A DNA stretch of 33,675 nucleotides from NCBI GenBank assembly GCA_004552615.1, contig SFNZ01000010.1, positions 1 through 33,675 of the forward strand, written 5' to 3'. Positions 8,005 through 16,966 of the stretch are shown here, piece by piece (positions within the stretch are counted from its first letter, which is position 1; every line of letters begins with the position of its first letter). Under the pieces are notes generated by a model. The model had not been told where the DNA came from, ran no database searches, and worked only from the letters and a program-made list of their open reading frames with translations. The position numbers and the translations under genes were made by a program. The DNA comes from Bacteroidales bacterium. GTDB lineage: Bacteria; Bacteroidota; Bacteroidia; Bacteroidales; UBA932.

Positions 8005-9387
8005 ATGACAGAGAAATATGCTAATGTCCCCGGCAAAGGCGGACAGGGGAAGCCGAAGATATTCGTTCTCGACACGAACATCATACTGCACGACTACAAG
8101 GCCATACGCAAATTCCAGGACAACGACATTGTCATCCCTATCGCCGTGATAGAGGAACTGGACAAATTCAAGAAAGGCAATGACGCCCTCAGCTTTAATG
8201 CCCGGGGTTTCATGCGCACCATCGACAGGCTTACGGAGGGCAAGATGTTCGGCAAGAACGGAGTCCCGGTAGGAAAAGGCCTCGGCAACATCAAGATAGA
8301 GCCGAATCACCCTTTCCCGGACAATATGAAGGACCTTTTCCACGACGATATCCAGGACCACAGAATCCTGTCAACTGCAATATGGGTGAGGGACAACAAT
8401 CCTGACCGCTTCACAGCATTGGTAACCAAGGACATCAATCTCAGGATGAAGGCCAAAGCCGCCGGGATGGTTGCCCAGGACTATCTGACCGACAGGGTCG
8501 AGGAAAACCGTGTGGAGGATTCGCAGAAAGCCGTTCAGGTCATCGACAATCTGTCACCGGAACTGCTCCAGGAGCTCCGATACGGGCAGAACAATTCCAT
8601 TGACTGGAAGGCAGTAGGCAAGAAAGAGCCTATGGCTAACCAGCTTTACAAGTTCAAATGGCCGGGAGACTGCGGGGAGGTGGTATGCGGCAGATATGAC
8701 ACCGATGCGGACAGGATAGTGCTCGTAAAGAGCAGGGAGGCTTACGGCATCAAGCCGAGGAATGACGAGCAGAAGTTCGCCCTCGATGCCTGCCTAAACA
8801 GGAAAATCCAGCTCGTATCCCTGACAGGAGGCGCCGGTACGGGCAAGACACTGCTTGCCCTCGCTGCAGCATTGGAGCAGGAAAAAGACTATGACCAGAT
8901 AATATTGTCAAGGCCGACAGTGATTCTTGGAAACCAGGACATCGGATATCTGCCGGGAGACCAGAAGAACAAGATGACCCCGTTCCTCCAGCCGCTGATG
9001 GACAATCTGAATGTCATCAAGTCCCTTTACAGGCCGAGCAGCAAGGAATACCAGAAACTCGAAGGTCTCGTGAACAACGAGAAACTGCTCATAACCCCTC
9101 TCGCATATATCCGCGGAAGGAGTCTCGGCAATGCATATTTCATCATTGACGAAGCCCAGAACCTGACTCCGCACGAGATAAAGACCATCATCACGAGGGC
9201 CGGAGAAGGCACGAAAATGGTGTTCACGGGAGACATTTTCCAGATTGACCAGCCTTATCTGGACCAGTGGTCGAACGGACTCACCCATCTGGGCGAAAAG
9301 ATGGCCGGCCAGAGACTCTTCGAGCACGTATTCCTCCGCAAGGGAGAACGCAGCGAACTGTCTGAAATCGCGTCGAAGCTGCTCTGA
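8005..9387 (+). CDS. PIN-PhoH fusion protein (PhoH-like ATPase/helicase with PIN RNase domain)
   Basis: The 460-residue protein has an N-terminal PIN nuclease domain (about 17-160) with Asp23 in VLDTNIILHD, Glu50/51 in IEEL and Asp143 in TKDINLRMKA as probable metal-binding residues. The C-terminal PhoH ATPase domain (about 250-460) has Walker A GGAGTGKT at 275-282, Walker B FIIDEAQ at 379-385 and the TGD motif at 408-410. Related PIN-PhoH proteins are RNA-unwinding ribonucleases, so RNA processing or turnover in the cytoplasm is likely. The length is normal for the family. It follows the PurL-like gene by 16 bp and converges with the 9398 lipoprotein gene 10 bp away. Confidence 0.93.
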   Translation: MTEKYANVPGKGGQGKPKIFVLDTNIILHDYKAIRKFQDNDIVIPIAVIEELDKFKKGNDALSFNARGFMRTIDRLTEGKMFGKNGVPVGKGLGNIKIEPNHPFPDNMKDLFHDDIQDHRILSTAIWVRDNNPDRFTALVTKDINLRMKAKAAGMVAQDYLTDRVEENRVEDSQKAVQVIDNLSPELLQELRYGQNNSIDWKAVGKKEPMANQLYKFKWPGDCGEVVCGRYDTDADRIVLVKSREAYGIKPRNDEQKFALDACLNRKIQLVSLTGGAGTGKTLLALAAALEQEKDYDQIILSRPTVILGNQDIGYLPGDQKNKMTPFLQPLMDNLNVIKSLYRPSSKEYQKLEGLVNNEKLLITPLAYIRGRSLGNAYFIIDEAQNLTPHEIKTIITRAGEGTKMVFTGDIFQIDQPYLDQWSNGLTHLGEKMAGQRLFEHVFLRKGERSELSEIASKLL

Positions 9388-9397
9388 CCGGAACCGG

Positions 9398-10867
9398 TTA
9401 TTCTACATCATTTTCCTTTACACAGCGGATGCCGAATGCAAATGCAGGGTTGGCAGCCGTTTCCACGGACCAGCCGATTCCTGCGAATGCGAACGACCAT
9501 CTGGCAGGGAATGCGTCGGAGACGAAATACTGGGCCTGTCCGATATTGGCCAAAGAGCTGTCCCACAGGAAGGTATTGCCTCCAAAACCCCTCGACAGTT
9601 CTCCTGAATAGCCGATACGTCCGGCATTGCCGCAAGGGAACCAGGACTTCTGTCCGTTGTACGTATAGTTCCACCCGATCGGATTGTCCACGCTGCCGAC
9701 CGGCTCCATATTGGCCATGAACTCCGCAGTGGTCCCCCAGTCGGAACCTGCAGGTATCCTGTAGCCGTAAGGACAAGGATCCAGATTGGTCTTGAAGCGC
9801 TCGCGGTTCTTCCAGTTGGTCACCTTGCCGTACCACAGGCCGAGATAATTCCAGTCCCAAGGGGCGCTGCACCAGAGGCCGTCCTTCTGGTTGTCAACTC
9901 CGGTGAAGAACGTAAGCGGATGCTTGTCAGCCTCTTCCTGGCTCGGCATCTGGGCTCCGGACAACGTCCACTCGAAATCATGTGCAGGATTGATGACGGT
10001 ATATTTCCTCGCCTCGTTGAAGACCTCGGATGCACCCCATTCATCAGCATAGCCGCCGAAAATCGGGGAAATCCTCGCATACTGGTACATGATGACACTC
10101 CAGGTCTTCGTGCCTTCCTCCTGGGTCGAGCCGGTAGCGCCTATCACCCTGTCCATGAAATAGGAATCGGCCGTGATCTGGACATCGGCAGGCCGGTCAG
10201 TGCACCAGATGAGCCATGACCAGACCACTGTACCTGAAGCATCGAATCCGGAAATCACCGCATTGCCCTCGTTGCCGAGGGTGCGGAACCTGACCACTCC
10301 GTCAATCAGTTCCACTTCGGAAATGATGTTCTGTTCCTTGGCGAATGTCTCCTCGCTCGTAGCCCATATCCAGTCGGCCGAGGCAATCTCTATCGGGGTC
10401 CCGTCCACTTTTTTCGGCACGAAACCGTAATAGCCGCCATCAGTGATGATATAAGTATTGGCAGGATTGTCAAGTTCAGTCCACGGCTCGGCGTACACCT
10501 CGAAAGAGGCCTCATCGGACACATATCCGCGCGAGATGCTCACCGCAGCAGCCTTTATCGTATATGAAGAATTCCAGTCGAGTCCGGATACGCTGACCCG
10601 GGCCGTTCCGTTGACCGGGACCTCAGTACCATTGAAAAGAATATTCTCGGCCGGCAGGCCTTCCACCGCTTCATCGGACCTTGAAAGCAGATAGGCACAG
10701 GTAATGGCGTCAGACGATACTATGTCGAAGCTCATGGAGTTGGCCTGGACCTGTACGTTCTCGACCCTGACCTGAGGCATGACCTGAACCTGCTCCTCTT
10801 CGGCACAACCGGACAGGAGACATGCGGCAAAAACGGAAAGCGTCAGCATTGATTCTTTGTTGAGCAT
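9398..10867 (-). CDS. Lipoprotein with FISUMP-like (C-type-lectin-fold related) C-terminal domain
   Basis: Last gene of the seven-gene unit. From the ATG at 10867 the product is 489 residues with a lipobox LSGC (Cys21); the upstream frame begins at a non-ATG codon and is not needed. A fibronectin-like beta domain is expected at about 25-125. The C-terminal half has the hallmarks of the Fibrobacter succinogenes major paralogous (FISUMP) family: CPYGYRIPAGSDW near the middle and the final AFGIRCVKE. Such domains are found on surface proteins and are thought to mediate binding. It lies 32 bp after the PorV-like gene. Role inferred: surface ligand binding or accessory factor. No reverse transcriptase or template repeat is present, so it is not shown to be a diversified protein. 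Confidence 0.75.
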   Translation of the reverse strand: MLNKESMLTLSVFAACLLSGCAEEEQVQVMPQVRVENVQVQANSMSFDIVSSDAITCAYLLSRSDEAVEGLPAENILFNGTEVPVNGTARVSVSGLDWNSSYTIKAAAVSISRGYVSDEASFEVYAEPWTELDNPANTYIITDGGYYGFVPKKVDGTPIEIASADWIWATSEETFAKEQNIISEVELIDGVVRFRTLGNEGNAVISGFDASGTVVWSWLIWCTDRPADVQITADSYFMDRVIGATGSTQEEGTKTWSVIMYQYARISPIFGGYADEWGASEVFNEARKYTVINPAHDFEWTLSGAQMPSQEEADKHPLTFFTGVDNQKDGLWCSAPWDWNYLGLWYGKVTNWKNRERFKTNLDPCPYGYRIPAGSDWGTTAEFMANMEPVGSVDNPIGWNYTYNGQKSWFPCGNAGRIGYSGELSRGFGGNTFLWDSSLANIGQAQYFVSDAFPARWSFAFAGIGWSVETAANPAFAFGIRCVKENDVE

Positions 10868-10899
10868 ATGAATATATTCAAATAATTTCCTAACCAATA

Positions 10900-11841
10900 T
10901 CAAAAACTATAACCTATTCCTGCAGAGAAGGAATTCTTCATCGGTCCCTTTGACCAGTTCCATGAGAGGTCCAGGGTGAAACCGCAGAAACGGATTCCTG
11001 CACCGGCCGAGACATATCCCGGTATTCCGGTTCCCTCGCCGCAGAAATGCCCTCCTGCACGGAGGAAATAATGACCGTCGTAACCATATTCGACACCTGC
11101 CCCGAAATTGAACACGGCAGGATTAAAATACATTCCCGCATCCACTGCGGCGACGAACGAATTCTTTCCGCAAGTCCAGTTGCCGTCCGCAGACAGGGCG
11201 ATATTTGCTGGTAGCCCGAAAGAATCACCTTCATCAGATTTGACAGGGATTCCTAGATTCCTTCCATGGAGGGATATACCCACATTTCCCGGAAGCTGGT
11301 ACCTTACCTGTACATCGGCAAAACCTGTCCTGAGCACTTCCCTCTCCCCGTCAATCTCAGGATAAGGGGCGCTCTGTGCATAATTAAGTGTCACGCCAGC
11401 AGAGAGTCCCATTCCGCTTTTCCAGGAAAATCCGGCACCTGCCCTGAAATCGAACGGCTGGCAGTCTCCGATGACAGCACCGATACCGTCAGTCACATCA
11501 TAACGTTTCCCGAACTCTCCGAGAAAGCCGAAAGTCACTGCGAAACGGTCATCTATCCTGTACACGGCACCTGCAGAAATCAGGTCTGAAGACGTTGCCG
11601 TCGGCTGGAAAAGTCCGTAAGAGGCAGCCACTGACAATGTCCCGGCACCGTCAACGGCTCCTGCCACCGAGCCGAAATGAGCATAGGCCCCGTTCCTTGA
11701 AGTCCCTCCCATCGCCATGGATACCGGGTCGGGATTCAGGTTCAGGAACTGCATCGCGGCCAGGGAGGATACCTCCTGGGCAGATGTGCTGAGAATAGTG
11801 GCAACCGGCAGGATCGCCGTGAGAAAATATCTGATTTTCAT
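10900..11841 (-). CDS. PorV/PorQ-like outer-membrane beta-barrel protein
   Basis: The 313-residue protein has a Sec signal peptide (cleavage after about residue 21, STSAQ) and then alternating beta-strand sequence to a terminal aromatic residue (SAGIGYSF), as in outer-membrane barrels. The start FLNLNPDPVSMAMGGT matches the conserved N-terminal motif of PorV/PorQ proteins, which end with residues like MALGG. In the type IX secretion system PorV binds C-terminal sorting domains and shuttles cargo. Here it lies 6 bp downstream of a protease that carries such a domain, so a dedicated cargo partner is a reasonable inference. It is shorter than typical PorV and could instead be a PorQ-like or structural barrel. 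Confidence 0.72.
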   Translation of the reverse strand: MKIRYFLTAILPVATILSTSAQEVSSLAAMQFLNLNPDPVSMAMGGTSRNGAYAHFGSVAGAVDGAGTLSVAASYGLFQPTATSSDLISAGAVYRIDDRFAVTFGFLGEFGKRYDVTDGIGAVIGDCQPFDFRAGAGFSWKSGMGLSAGVTLNYAQSAPYPEIDGEREVLRTGFADVQVRYQLPGNVGISLHGRNLGIPVKSDEGDSFGLPANIALSADGNWTCGKNSFVAAVDAGMYFNPAVFNFGAGVEYGYDGHYFLRAGGHFCGEGTGIPGYVSAGAGIRFCGFTLDLSWNWSKGPMKNSFSAGIGYSF

Positions 11842-11847
11842 TGTGTT

Positions 11848-14541
11848 CTACTTTTTGGAAAATGATGATTTATATTCCCCGCCGGCTGATTTGAGCACGA
11901 CTGTGTAATTCCCCGGAGCGGCACTGCGCATATCCATCCGCAGAGGTTCGTTGAGAGAGATGCTGACATCCCCTGCCGAATACACCTCAGACCCGGTAGC
12001 CGAGAGAATCCTGACAGAACCTTTGAACGGCTGCCCTGTCCTCACATTGACGAAGTCCACTACAGGATTCGGATATACGTCCACAGGCCTCGACGGATCA
12101 CGCACAACGACCCCGAATTCTGCAGTCACGCTCTCGCCCCTCGAGTCGGACACCACGAGCCTTACGGCAGTGGAGCCTGTACGCAGTCCGCGGAAGATGA
12201 TGTTCCCGTCCGAGAAACTTATCTCCAGGACTCTCCTGTCAGCTATGACAGGGGTCACGAAAAGCGGTTCCCCGTCAGGGTCCGAGAAATAATCCCCTGC
12301 CTTCAGCACCACTTCATCTCCCGGCCCGTTGACCGCCACGGAGGCAATCTCCCTGGTGATGACAGGAGGATTGTTCGGGAGCACCGTGAAACTGAACGTG
12401 GTCTGGCCCATCGCCCCGTATTCATCCATCGCCCTGATTATGCATGAGTTAAGTCCTTCTGGTGCGGATGCAGCGTGAATCGTCAGCACACCCTGCTGGG
12501 CCTGGTCATCGTATGAGAACGAGAGGCTTGACTGGTTTCCTTCGAGGAACAATGTCACGGAATGCCCGTCCGGATCCACTGCCCTGAACGTCACGTCCAC
12601 GTCCTCCCAGGCCTTTACGGTAAGATTCTTCACATCACAGACTACTGAAGGGGCTGTATTGGAACCGGTAGTGACGAAATCCACCGGAGACAGGGATGAC
12701 TCGTTCCTCGCAAAATCGGAAGCCGATACGGCGCAATAATATCCGGCATTGAATTCCAGGGCCCTGACTGTGAAACGGACCTTCCCCGGAGATACCTCCT
12801 CCAGTTCATTGACATCGAACTGAACCTTGATGGCCCTGCTCTTTGATGCAGCAGTGAACTGATTGCGGCTGTAATAGACGTTCATATATCTCGCCTTCGA
12901 CGCACCTCCGTCATCGGAAGGCACGACGGCTTCATATACAATAGTATTGGACCTGGTCCTGACCGAGAACTCCGTGACAGGCTGGGGCGGTTCGAGATTG
13001 AGGGTGGACAATGCCAGCTCGGCATCCACCATCCCGACTCCGAGTTTCCCCTGCATGGAAGGATTGAACTGATATATGGAAGGGTCTGTTCCCCTTAACA
13101 GGCTCTCTTTCAGGTCATTGCAGGTATATCCTTCACCTCCGGCAGCAGAAAGCACCAGGGCGGCGATTCCTGACACATGAGGACAGGCCATCGAGGTTCC
13201 CTGGAATCCGCCGTACTTGGAATCAGGCAATGTCGAATAGACGCCTCCGTTGTTGTAGGTCTGGTCTCCTCCCGGAGCACACACATCCACCCAGTCTCCG
13301 TAGTTCGAATAATATGCCACAGCCCCGTAAGGGCCTATTGCAGCCACAGACACAACCTTCTCATAAGCAGCAGGATAGGCCATGTCAACCGCATCATTTC
13401 CGGCGGCGAATATCACCAGTCCGCCCTTCATCAGACCCTTCTGGCTCCCGTCCGGGGCAAGTCCCGCTACATTGATGAAATAATCGATTCCGGCCTTCAC
13501 TGACGGAGGGAGGGTCACCACATGCTGGGACTCCTCATATCCCCAACTGTTCTGTGCAATCAGGGCCCCGTTCTCGGCAGCATACTGGAAAGCCTTCTGG
13601 ATGTCAGCTCCCATATTCGGATAATTCGGGTCTATCACCTGGAGCGACATCATTTTCACACCAGGAACGTCCGGCATGCGTCCTCCGGCCACTCCGCAGA
13701 CACCGATGCCGTTGTTGTTCACTGCAGCCACTGTTCCTGCTACATGGGTGCCATGGTCCACAGGATTGATCTTGGCATTGTCCGTCACGAAATTGAATCC
13801 GTTCACGTCGTCCACGAATCCGTTGCCGTCATCATCCCTGCCGTTGCCGGCAATCTCGCCCTGGTTGACCCAGATATTCGGCTGAAGATCAGGATGCATG
13901 CAGTCCACTCCGCTGTCGATGACTGCCACGATGACATTCTCGTTTCCGAAAATTCCGTATTTGTCCCATGCCCTCTGGAGACCCATGTCCATTCCGGAGC
14001 GGAAGCCGAACTGCCCGGTATTCCAATAATGCCATTGATACTGTGTATAATACGGGTCATTCATGCTGACGCTCTGTTCCTTGAGACGATAGACCGGCTC
14101 CGCACTCTCCACGAACGGGAGATCATTCGGAAGAGCCGCGGCAGACTTTGTCGCCGGAATTCCTGACTCAATCCTCGCCTCGAACCAGAGATGAAGTCCT
14201 GACTCTCTCTGGAGCCTCTCATACGGCCCGCCGATGTTGAAGCACGGACGCATCGAGAGGAATCCAGCCCCGGACATTTCAGCCGGAAGCGATTCCGCGG
14301 AAATGATTCCGTCCTCACCTTCTGCCCCGATGAGCTTTCCGGCCATGCTTTCTGACACCTTCAGCCTCACGACTCCCGGAATGCATGCACTTTCGGGAAT
14401 GGAGACCGTCACGTCGTCGCCTGCAGGAGCCACCTCCACCGGAACCGCCATCTCGCAGGATGCGAGGAGCAGCGCACTGGACAATATTGACAATAATATG
14501 GTGTTGGTTCTCATTTTTCTTGCAATTGTTTGATTCATCAT
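11848..14541 (-). CDS. Subtilisin-like (S8) serine protease with lipobox and T9SS C-terminal sorting domain
   Basis: The 897-residue product has an N-terminal signal ending in a lipobox (LLASC, Cys29). A propeptide-like region follows, then the S8 catalytic domain (about 195-515) with the full triad Asp209 (AVIDSGVD), His263 (DHGTHVAGT) and Ser450 (GTSMACPHV), plus oxyanion Asn331. After it come a fibronectin-like domain (about 520-640), two cadherin/Ig-like segments (about 645-810) and a type A T9SS sorting domain (about 818-897; VYPNPVVDF, GNYTVVLKSAGG). It therefore should be exported and held at the surface. Start ATG at 14541 overlaps the previous stop as ATGA, suggesting coupling; ATG at 14514 is possible. 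It is the only hydrolase in the SusCD operon. Confidence 0.93.
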   Translation of the reverse strand: MMNQTIARKMRTNTILLSILSSALLLASCEMAVPVEVAPAGDDVTVSIPESACIPGVVRLKVSESMAGKLIGAEGEDGIISAESLPAEMSGAGFLSMRPCFNIGGPYERLQRESGLHLWFEARIESGIPATKSAAALPNDLPFVESAEPVYRLKEQSVSMNDPYYTQYQWHYWNTGQFGFRSGMDMGLQRAWDKYGIFGNENVIVAVIDSGVDCMHPDLQPNIWVNQGEIAGNGRDDDGNGFVDDVNGFNFVTDNAKINPVDHGTHVAGTVAAVNNNGIGVCGVAGGRMPDVPGVKMMSLQVIDPNYPNMGADIQKAFQYAAENGALIAQNSWGYEESQHVVTLPPSVKAGIDYFINVAGLAPDGSQKGLMKGGLVIFAAGNDAVDMAYPAAYEKVVSVAAIGPYGAVAYYSNYGDWVDVCAPGGDQTYNNGGVYSTLPDSKYGGFQGTSMACPHVSGIAALVLSAAGGEGYTCNDLKESLLRGTDPSIYQFNPSMQGKLGVGMVDAELALSTLNLEPPQPVTEFSVRTRSNTIVYEAVVPSDDGGASKARYMNVYYSRNQFTAASKSRAIKVQFDVNELEEVSPGKVRFTVRALEFNAGYYCAVSASDFARNESSLSPVDFVTTGSNTAPSVVCDVKNLTVKAWEDVDVTFRAVDPDGHSVTLFLEGNQSSLSFSYDDQAQQGVLTIHAASAPEGLNSCIIRAMDEYGAMGQTTFSFTVLPNNPPVITREIASVAVNGPGDEVVLKAGDYFSDPDGEPLFVTPVIADRRVLEISFSDGNIIFRGLRTGSTAVRLVVSDSRGESVTAEFGVVVRDPSRPVDVYPNPVVDFVNVRTGQPFKGSVRILSATGSEVYSAGDVSISLNEPLRMDMRSAAPGNYTVVLKSAGGEYKSSFSKK

Positions 14542-15407
14542 TTGTTCGCTTTAAGGATGACTTCCCCTTTGTACAGTTCCTCGAAATAATTCGCATTATA
14601 ATTAAATAGGCCGTACCATGGTATCGTGAGCTGGCTTGCATCCTCGCTGATGCTTATCTTGAACGAGGACGAGAGCTTGATCGTGCTTCCGTCGAAGCTG
14701 GATATGCCCGCAAACATGTAGGTGGAACTGTTAAGGGAGAAGAAATTGCCGGTGGATGTGAACTTAATCTCATGATTCTCGATATCGAGCTCCCCGAGGG
14801 CATAGTTCACAGTCTTGCTGTCAGAGGTATAACCGGGAGTCTTCATCGCCACGTATGGGTCGAAATTGTACAGGGCGACATATTTGAAATCGCTGCTGAC
14901 GGAGACATAGACCTGATGTCCCACATATTCATAACCGGTACCTCCGGACACGTAAGTTCCTGTGTAAGAGTCTGCTATCTTGTAATACCAAGGCACGTCA
15001 GGCACTTCCACGGCTATCTTCCGTGAATATGACGAACCGTCCATCGTCGAAGCCACGGCCATTATCCAGTTAGTGGTGCCAGGAACCACCGGAACTTCCG
15101 CCTTGACGACTCCGTCAACAGGCTTGACCGCAGTGAATTCCGACTGGTAGAAATCCCGGTCGGTAGAAGTCATTACCCCGGCCTCCGGTCTTCTCATCAT
15201 CCCGTCGAACCCTGAAAGAGTGAGTTCCACGACAGCCTTCCTGCTGAACTCGTTGATCTCCACTCCGTTTCCGAGCTCCACGGCAGGCATGGCCCCGGGA
15301 GAACTGAATCCGGCCTCCACTTCATCTTTCTCCTGCGCCCTCTCGCACGATACGAGAACGGCAGCGGAGAAAATCGCCATCATGATATATATTCTGTTGA
15401 TTTTCAT
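14538..15407 (-). CDS. Beta-rich lipoprotein of SusCD operon, unknown function
   Basis: The 289-residue product starts at ATG 15407 with a clear lipoprotein signal (LVSC, Cys21). An exact Shine-Dalgarno-like AGGAGGT lies 6 nt upstream; the longer reading frame would run back into susD and is rejected. The mature protein has a fibronectin-like N-terminal part and a C-terminal beta-rich segment (about 125-289; SYTGTYVSGG, ELDIENHEIKFTSTGNFF) resembling lipocalin-like domains of Bacteroidales surface lipoproteins. It sits between susD and the protease gene, in the position where SusCD loci often encode an extra surface ligand-binding lipoprotein. Function is inferred from location only. Confidence 0.72.
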   Translation of the reverse strand: MKINRIYIMMAIFSAAVLVSCERAQEKDEVEAGFSSPGAMPAVELGNGVEINEFSRKAVVELTLSGFDGMMRRPEAGVMTSTDRDFYQSEFTAVKPVDGVVKAEVPVVPGTTNWIMAVASTMDGSSYSRKIAVEVPDVPWYYKIADSYTGTYVSGGTGYEYVGHQVYVSVSSDFKYVALYNFDPYVAMKTPGYTSDSKTVNYALGELDIENHEIKFTSTGNFFSLNSSTYMFAGISSFDGSTIKLSSSFKISISEDASQLTIPWYGLFNYNANYFEELYKGEVILKANK

Positions 15408-15413
15408 CTTCTT

Positions 15414-15420
15414 ACCTCCT
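15414..15420 (-). promoter_or_regulatory. Strong Shine-Dalgarno sequence for the beta-rich lipoprotein
   Basis: The minus strand reads AGGAGGT, spaced 6 nt (AAGAAG) from the ATG at 15407. Such strong anti-16S matches are uncommon in Bacteroidota, and here it fixes the start. It falls in the 17-nt gap after the susD stop. Confidence 0.7.
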
Positions 15421-15424
15421 GTCA

Positions 15425-16963
15425 TCATAATTCGTTCTGGTCCTCCGGAAGGATTGAAGGATTCTCCTGAAGTTCCCTCTCCGGAATCTGGAACACCCAA
15501 TACTTGTGATGCGCCGGGACATCGACTATCTTGGTGAGGAACTCCAGATTGTGGTTAGTTCCTTCATAAGACCTGACGATGCCCTCGGAATTGCGTCTGC
15601 GGTCATAGTAGGACAGGCCCTCGCCCCAGAGCTCGATCCTGCGCTGAAGCAATATCTCGTCCAATGTCACGGTCTTGTTCCATGCCGGATCCCTGTAGGC
15701 CATGAGTTCTGTCATCAGGGACTGGGCTTCGGAATCCTTGCCGAGCCTGAGAGATGCTTCTGCCTCAATGAGATACATCTCGGCAGCCCTCATATAGACA
15801 TAGTCCTGGAGCCACTGGTCGAGGAAACCGAACTTCCTCGCGGCATAAGGAAGGGTAGAGGCAATCGCCGCGGCATTGACCGAAGGAGAACCTCCGGACG
15901 GCCCGTTGAAAAGAGACTTCCGGTAGTCCGAAGCCGGTATCTGCTCATACAATTTCCTGTCAATCAGCTTTCCGAGCTGGTCAAGTCCGGCATATCCCGG
16001 GCAGTCGTTGCTCATCTGCGAGAAGAAGGAAGCGTATGTGGTCTGGGTCTCGGACGTATGGTTGAATCCCCACATCACCTCGGCATCCTCAATGTCCATG
16101 AACCCGGCATGGAGCCTCGCCTCGTCCATCAGTGTATATCCGCGCCGTGCATCGGAAGCCATGGACGCAGCCTTTTCCCACTGCTGGGTGAGAAGATAGT
16201 ATCTGGCAGCTATGCCTTCTGCAGTCTGCTTGTCCAGCATTATCTTGGACGGCCTCTCATAACCTTCCAGAAGAGGAAGGGCGGCATTGATGTTCTCCTC
16301 GATATGCTCGCAGACAATCCTGAGAGTATTCCTGCCCTGGCGCTCCGAAACGGTGTCCGCGGACTTGGAATCCCTTGAAGCATAGACAATAGGGACGCCC
16401 TTGGCCTCGTAGTTGAAATTGCCGGCCCCGTCCATCGGGTCCTGGAAATACAGGATGAGATACATGTAAGCCATCGCCCTTATCGCATAGGCCTGTCCGA
16501 GATAACCTCTCGACGAGATATTCTGCGGATCAGTCCCGGGCTGGAAAAAGTCAATGACCGTATTCGCGTTGTTTATAAGAGTATAGAACGTGGACCAGAT
16601 CTGGAACGGCCTCTTGTAGTTGAAGTTCCTGTAGTCGAATGCGTAGTCGTACATTCCCCAGCCCCTGGAGCCGTGGAGGACGACATCGCCGGCCATCCAG
16701 TCCCCCACCATCGTGCAGGAGATGAAGCCGAAGTCATCGTGCTCGTTGCCCGAGGTACCGCCGGCATTGTACTGCACCATGAAGGAATAAAGTCCTGAAA
16801 TATAGGAGGACAGGTATTCCGGGTCGTTCTCCACCATCTGGGCGGCATTCTCCCCGGTGAGATAATCCGTGCTGTCCACGTCAAAATATTTTTCCGAACA
16901 TGAGACGGCCATGAACGCCGCCGTCAGGACTGATATCAATCTCGTAACTTTCATAATCCTCAT
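15425..16963 (-). CDS. RagB/SusD family nutrient-uptake lipoprotein
   Basis: The 512-residue product has the standard SusD layout. A lipoprotein signal (MAVSC, Cys22) is followed by KYFDVDSTDYLTGENAAQM, then a TPR-like helical scaffold (AYAIRAMAYMYLILYF around 155-170) and the C-terminal region YMRAAEMYLIEAEASLRLG with RRIELWGEGLSYYD, hallmarks of the family. SusD proteins act as surface lids that deliver ligand to the SusC channel. Only 3 bp separate it from susC. The absence of carbohydrate enzymes nearby and the protease partner suggest oligopeptides as ligand, as for RagAB of Porphyromonas gingivalis; this is inference. ATG at 16954 is an alternative start. Confidence 0.95.
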   Translation of the reverse strand: MRIMKVTRLISVLTAAFMAVSCSEKYFDVDSTDYLTGENAAQMVENDPEYLSSYISGLYSFMVQYNAGGTSGNEHDDFGFISCTMVGDWMAGDVVLHGSRGWGMYDYAFDYRNFNYKRPFQIWSTFYTLINNANTVIDFFQPGTDPQNISSRGYLGQAYAIRAMAYMYLILYFQDPMDGAGNFNYEAKGVPIVYASRDSKSADTVSERQGRNTLRIVCEHIEENINAALPLLEGYERPSKIMLDKQTAEGIAARYYLLTQQWEKAASMASDARRGYTLMDEARLHAGFMDIEDAEVMWGFNHTSETQTTYASFFSQMSNDCPGYAGLDQLGKLIDRKLYEQIPASDYRKSLFNGPSGGSPSVNAAAIASTLPYAARKFGFLDQWLQDYVYMRAAEMYLIEAEASLRLGKDSEAQSLMTELMAYRDPAWNKTVTLDEILLQRRIELWGEGLSYYDRRRNSEGIVRSYEGTNHNLEFLTKIVDVPAHHKYWVFQIPERELQENPSILPEDQNEL

Positions 16964-16966
16964 AGT

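Noticed and set aside
9398..10867. Diversity-generating retroelement target (C-type-lectin-related domain)
   Set aside because: No reverse transcriptase, template repeat or adenine-biased variable region is seen in the window.
13522..14166. 214-residue plus-strand ORF within the S8 protease gene
   Set aside because: Antisense of the protease catalytic domain; a by-product of codon bias.
15506..16378. 290-residue plus-strand ORF within susD
   Set aside because: Antisense shadow of a well-supported SusD gene.
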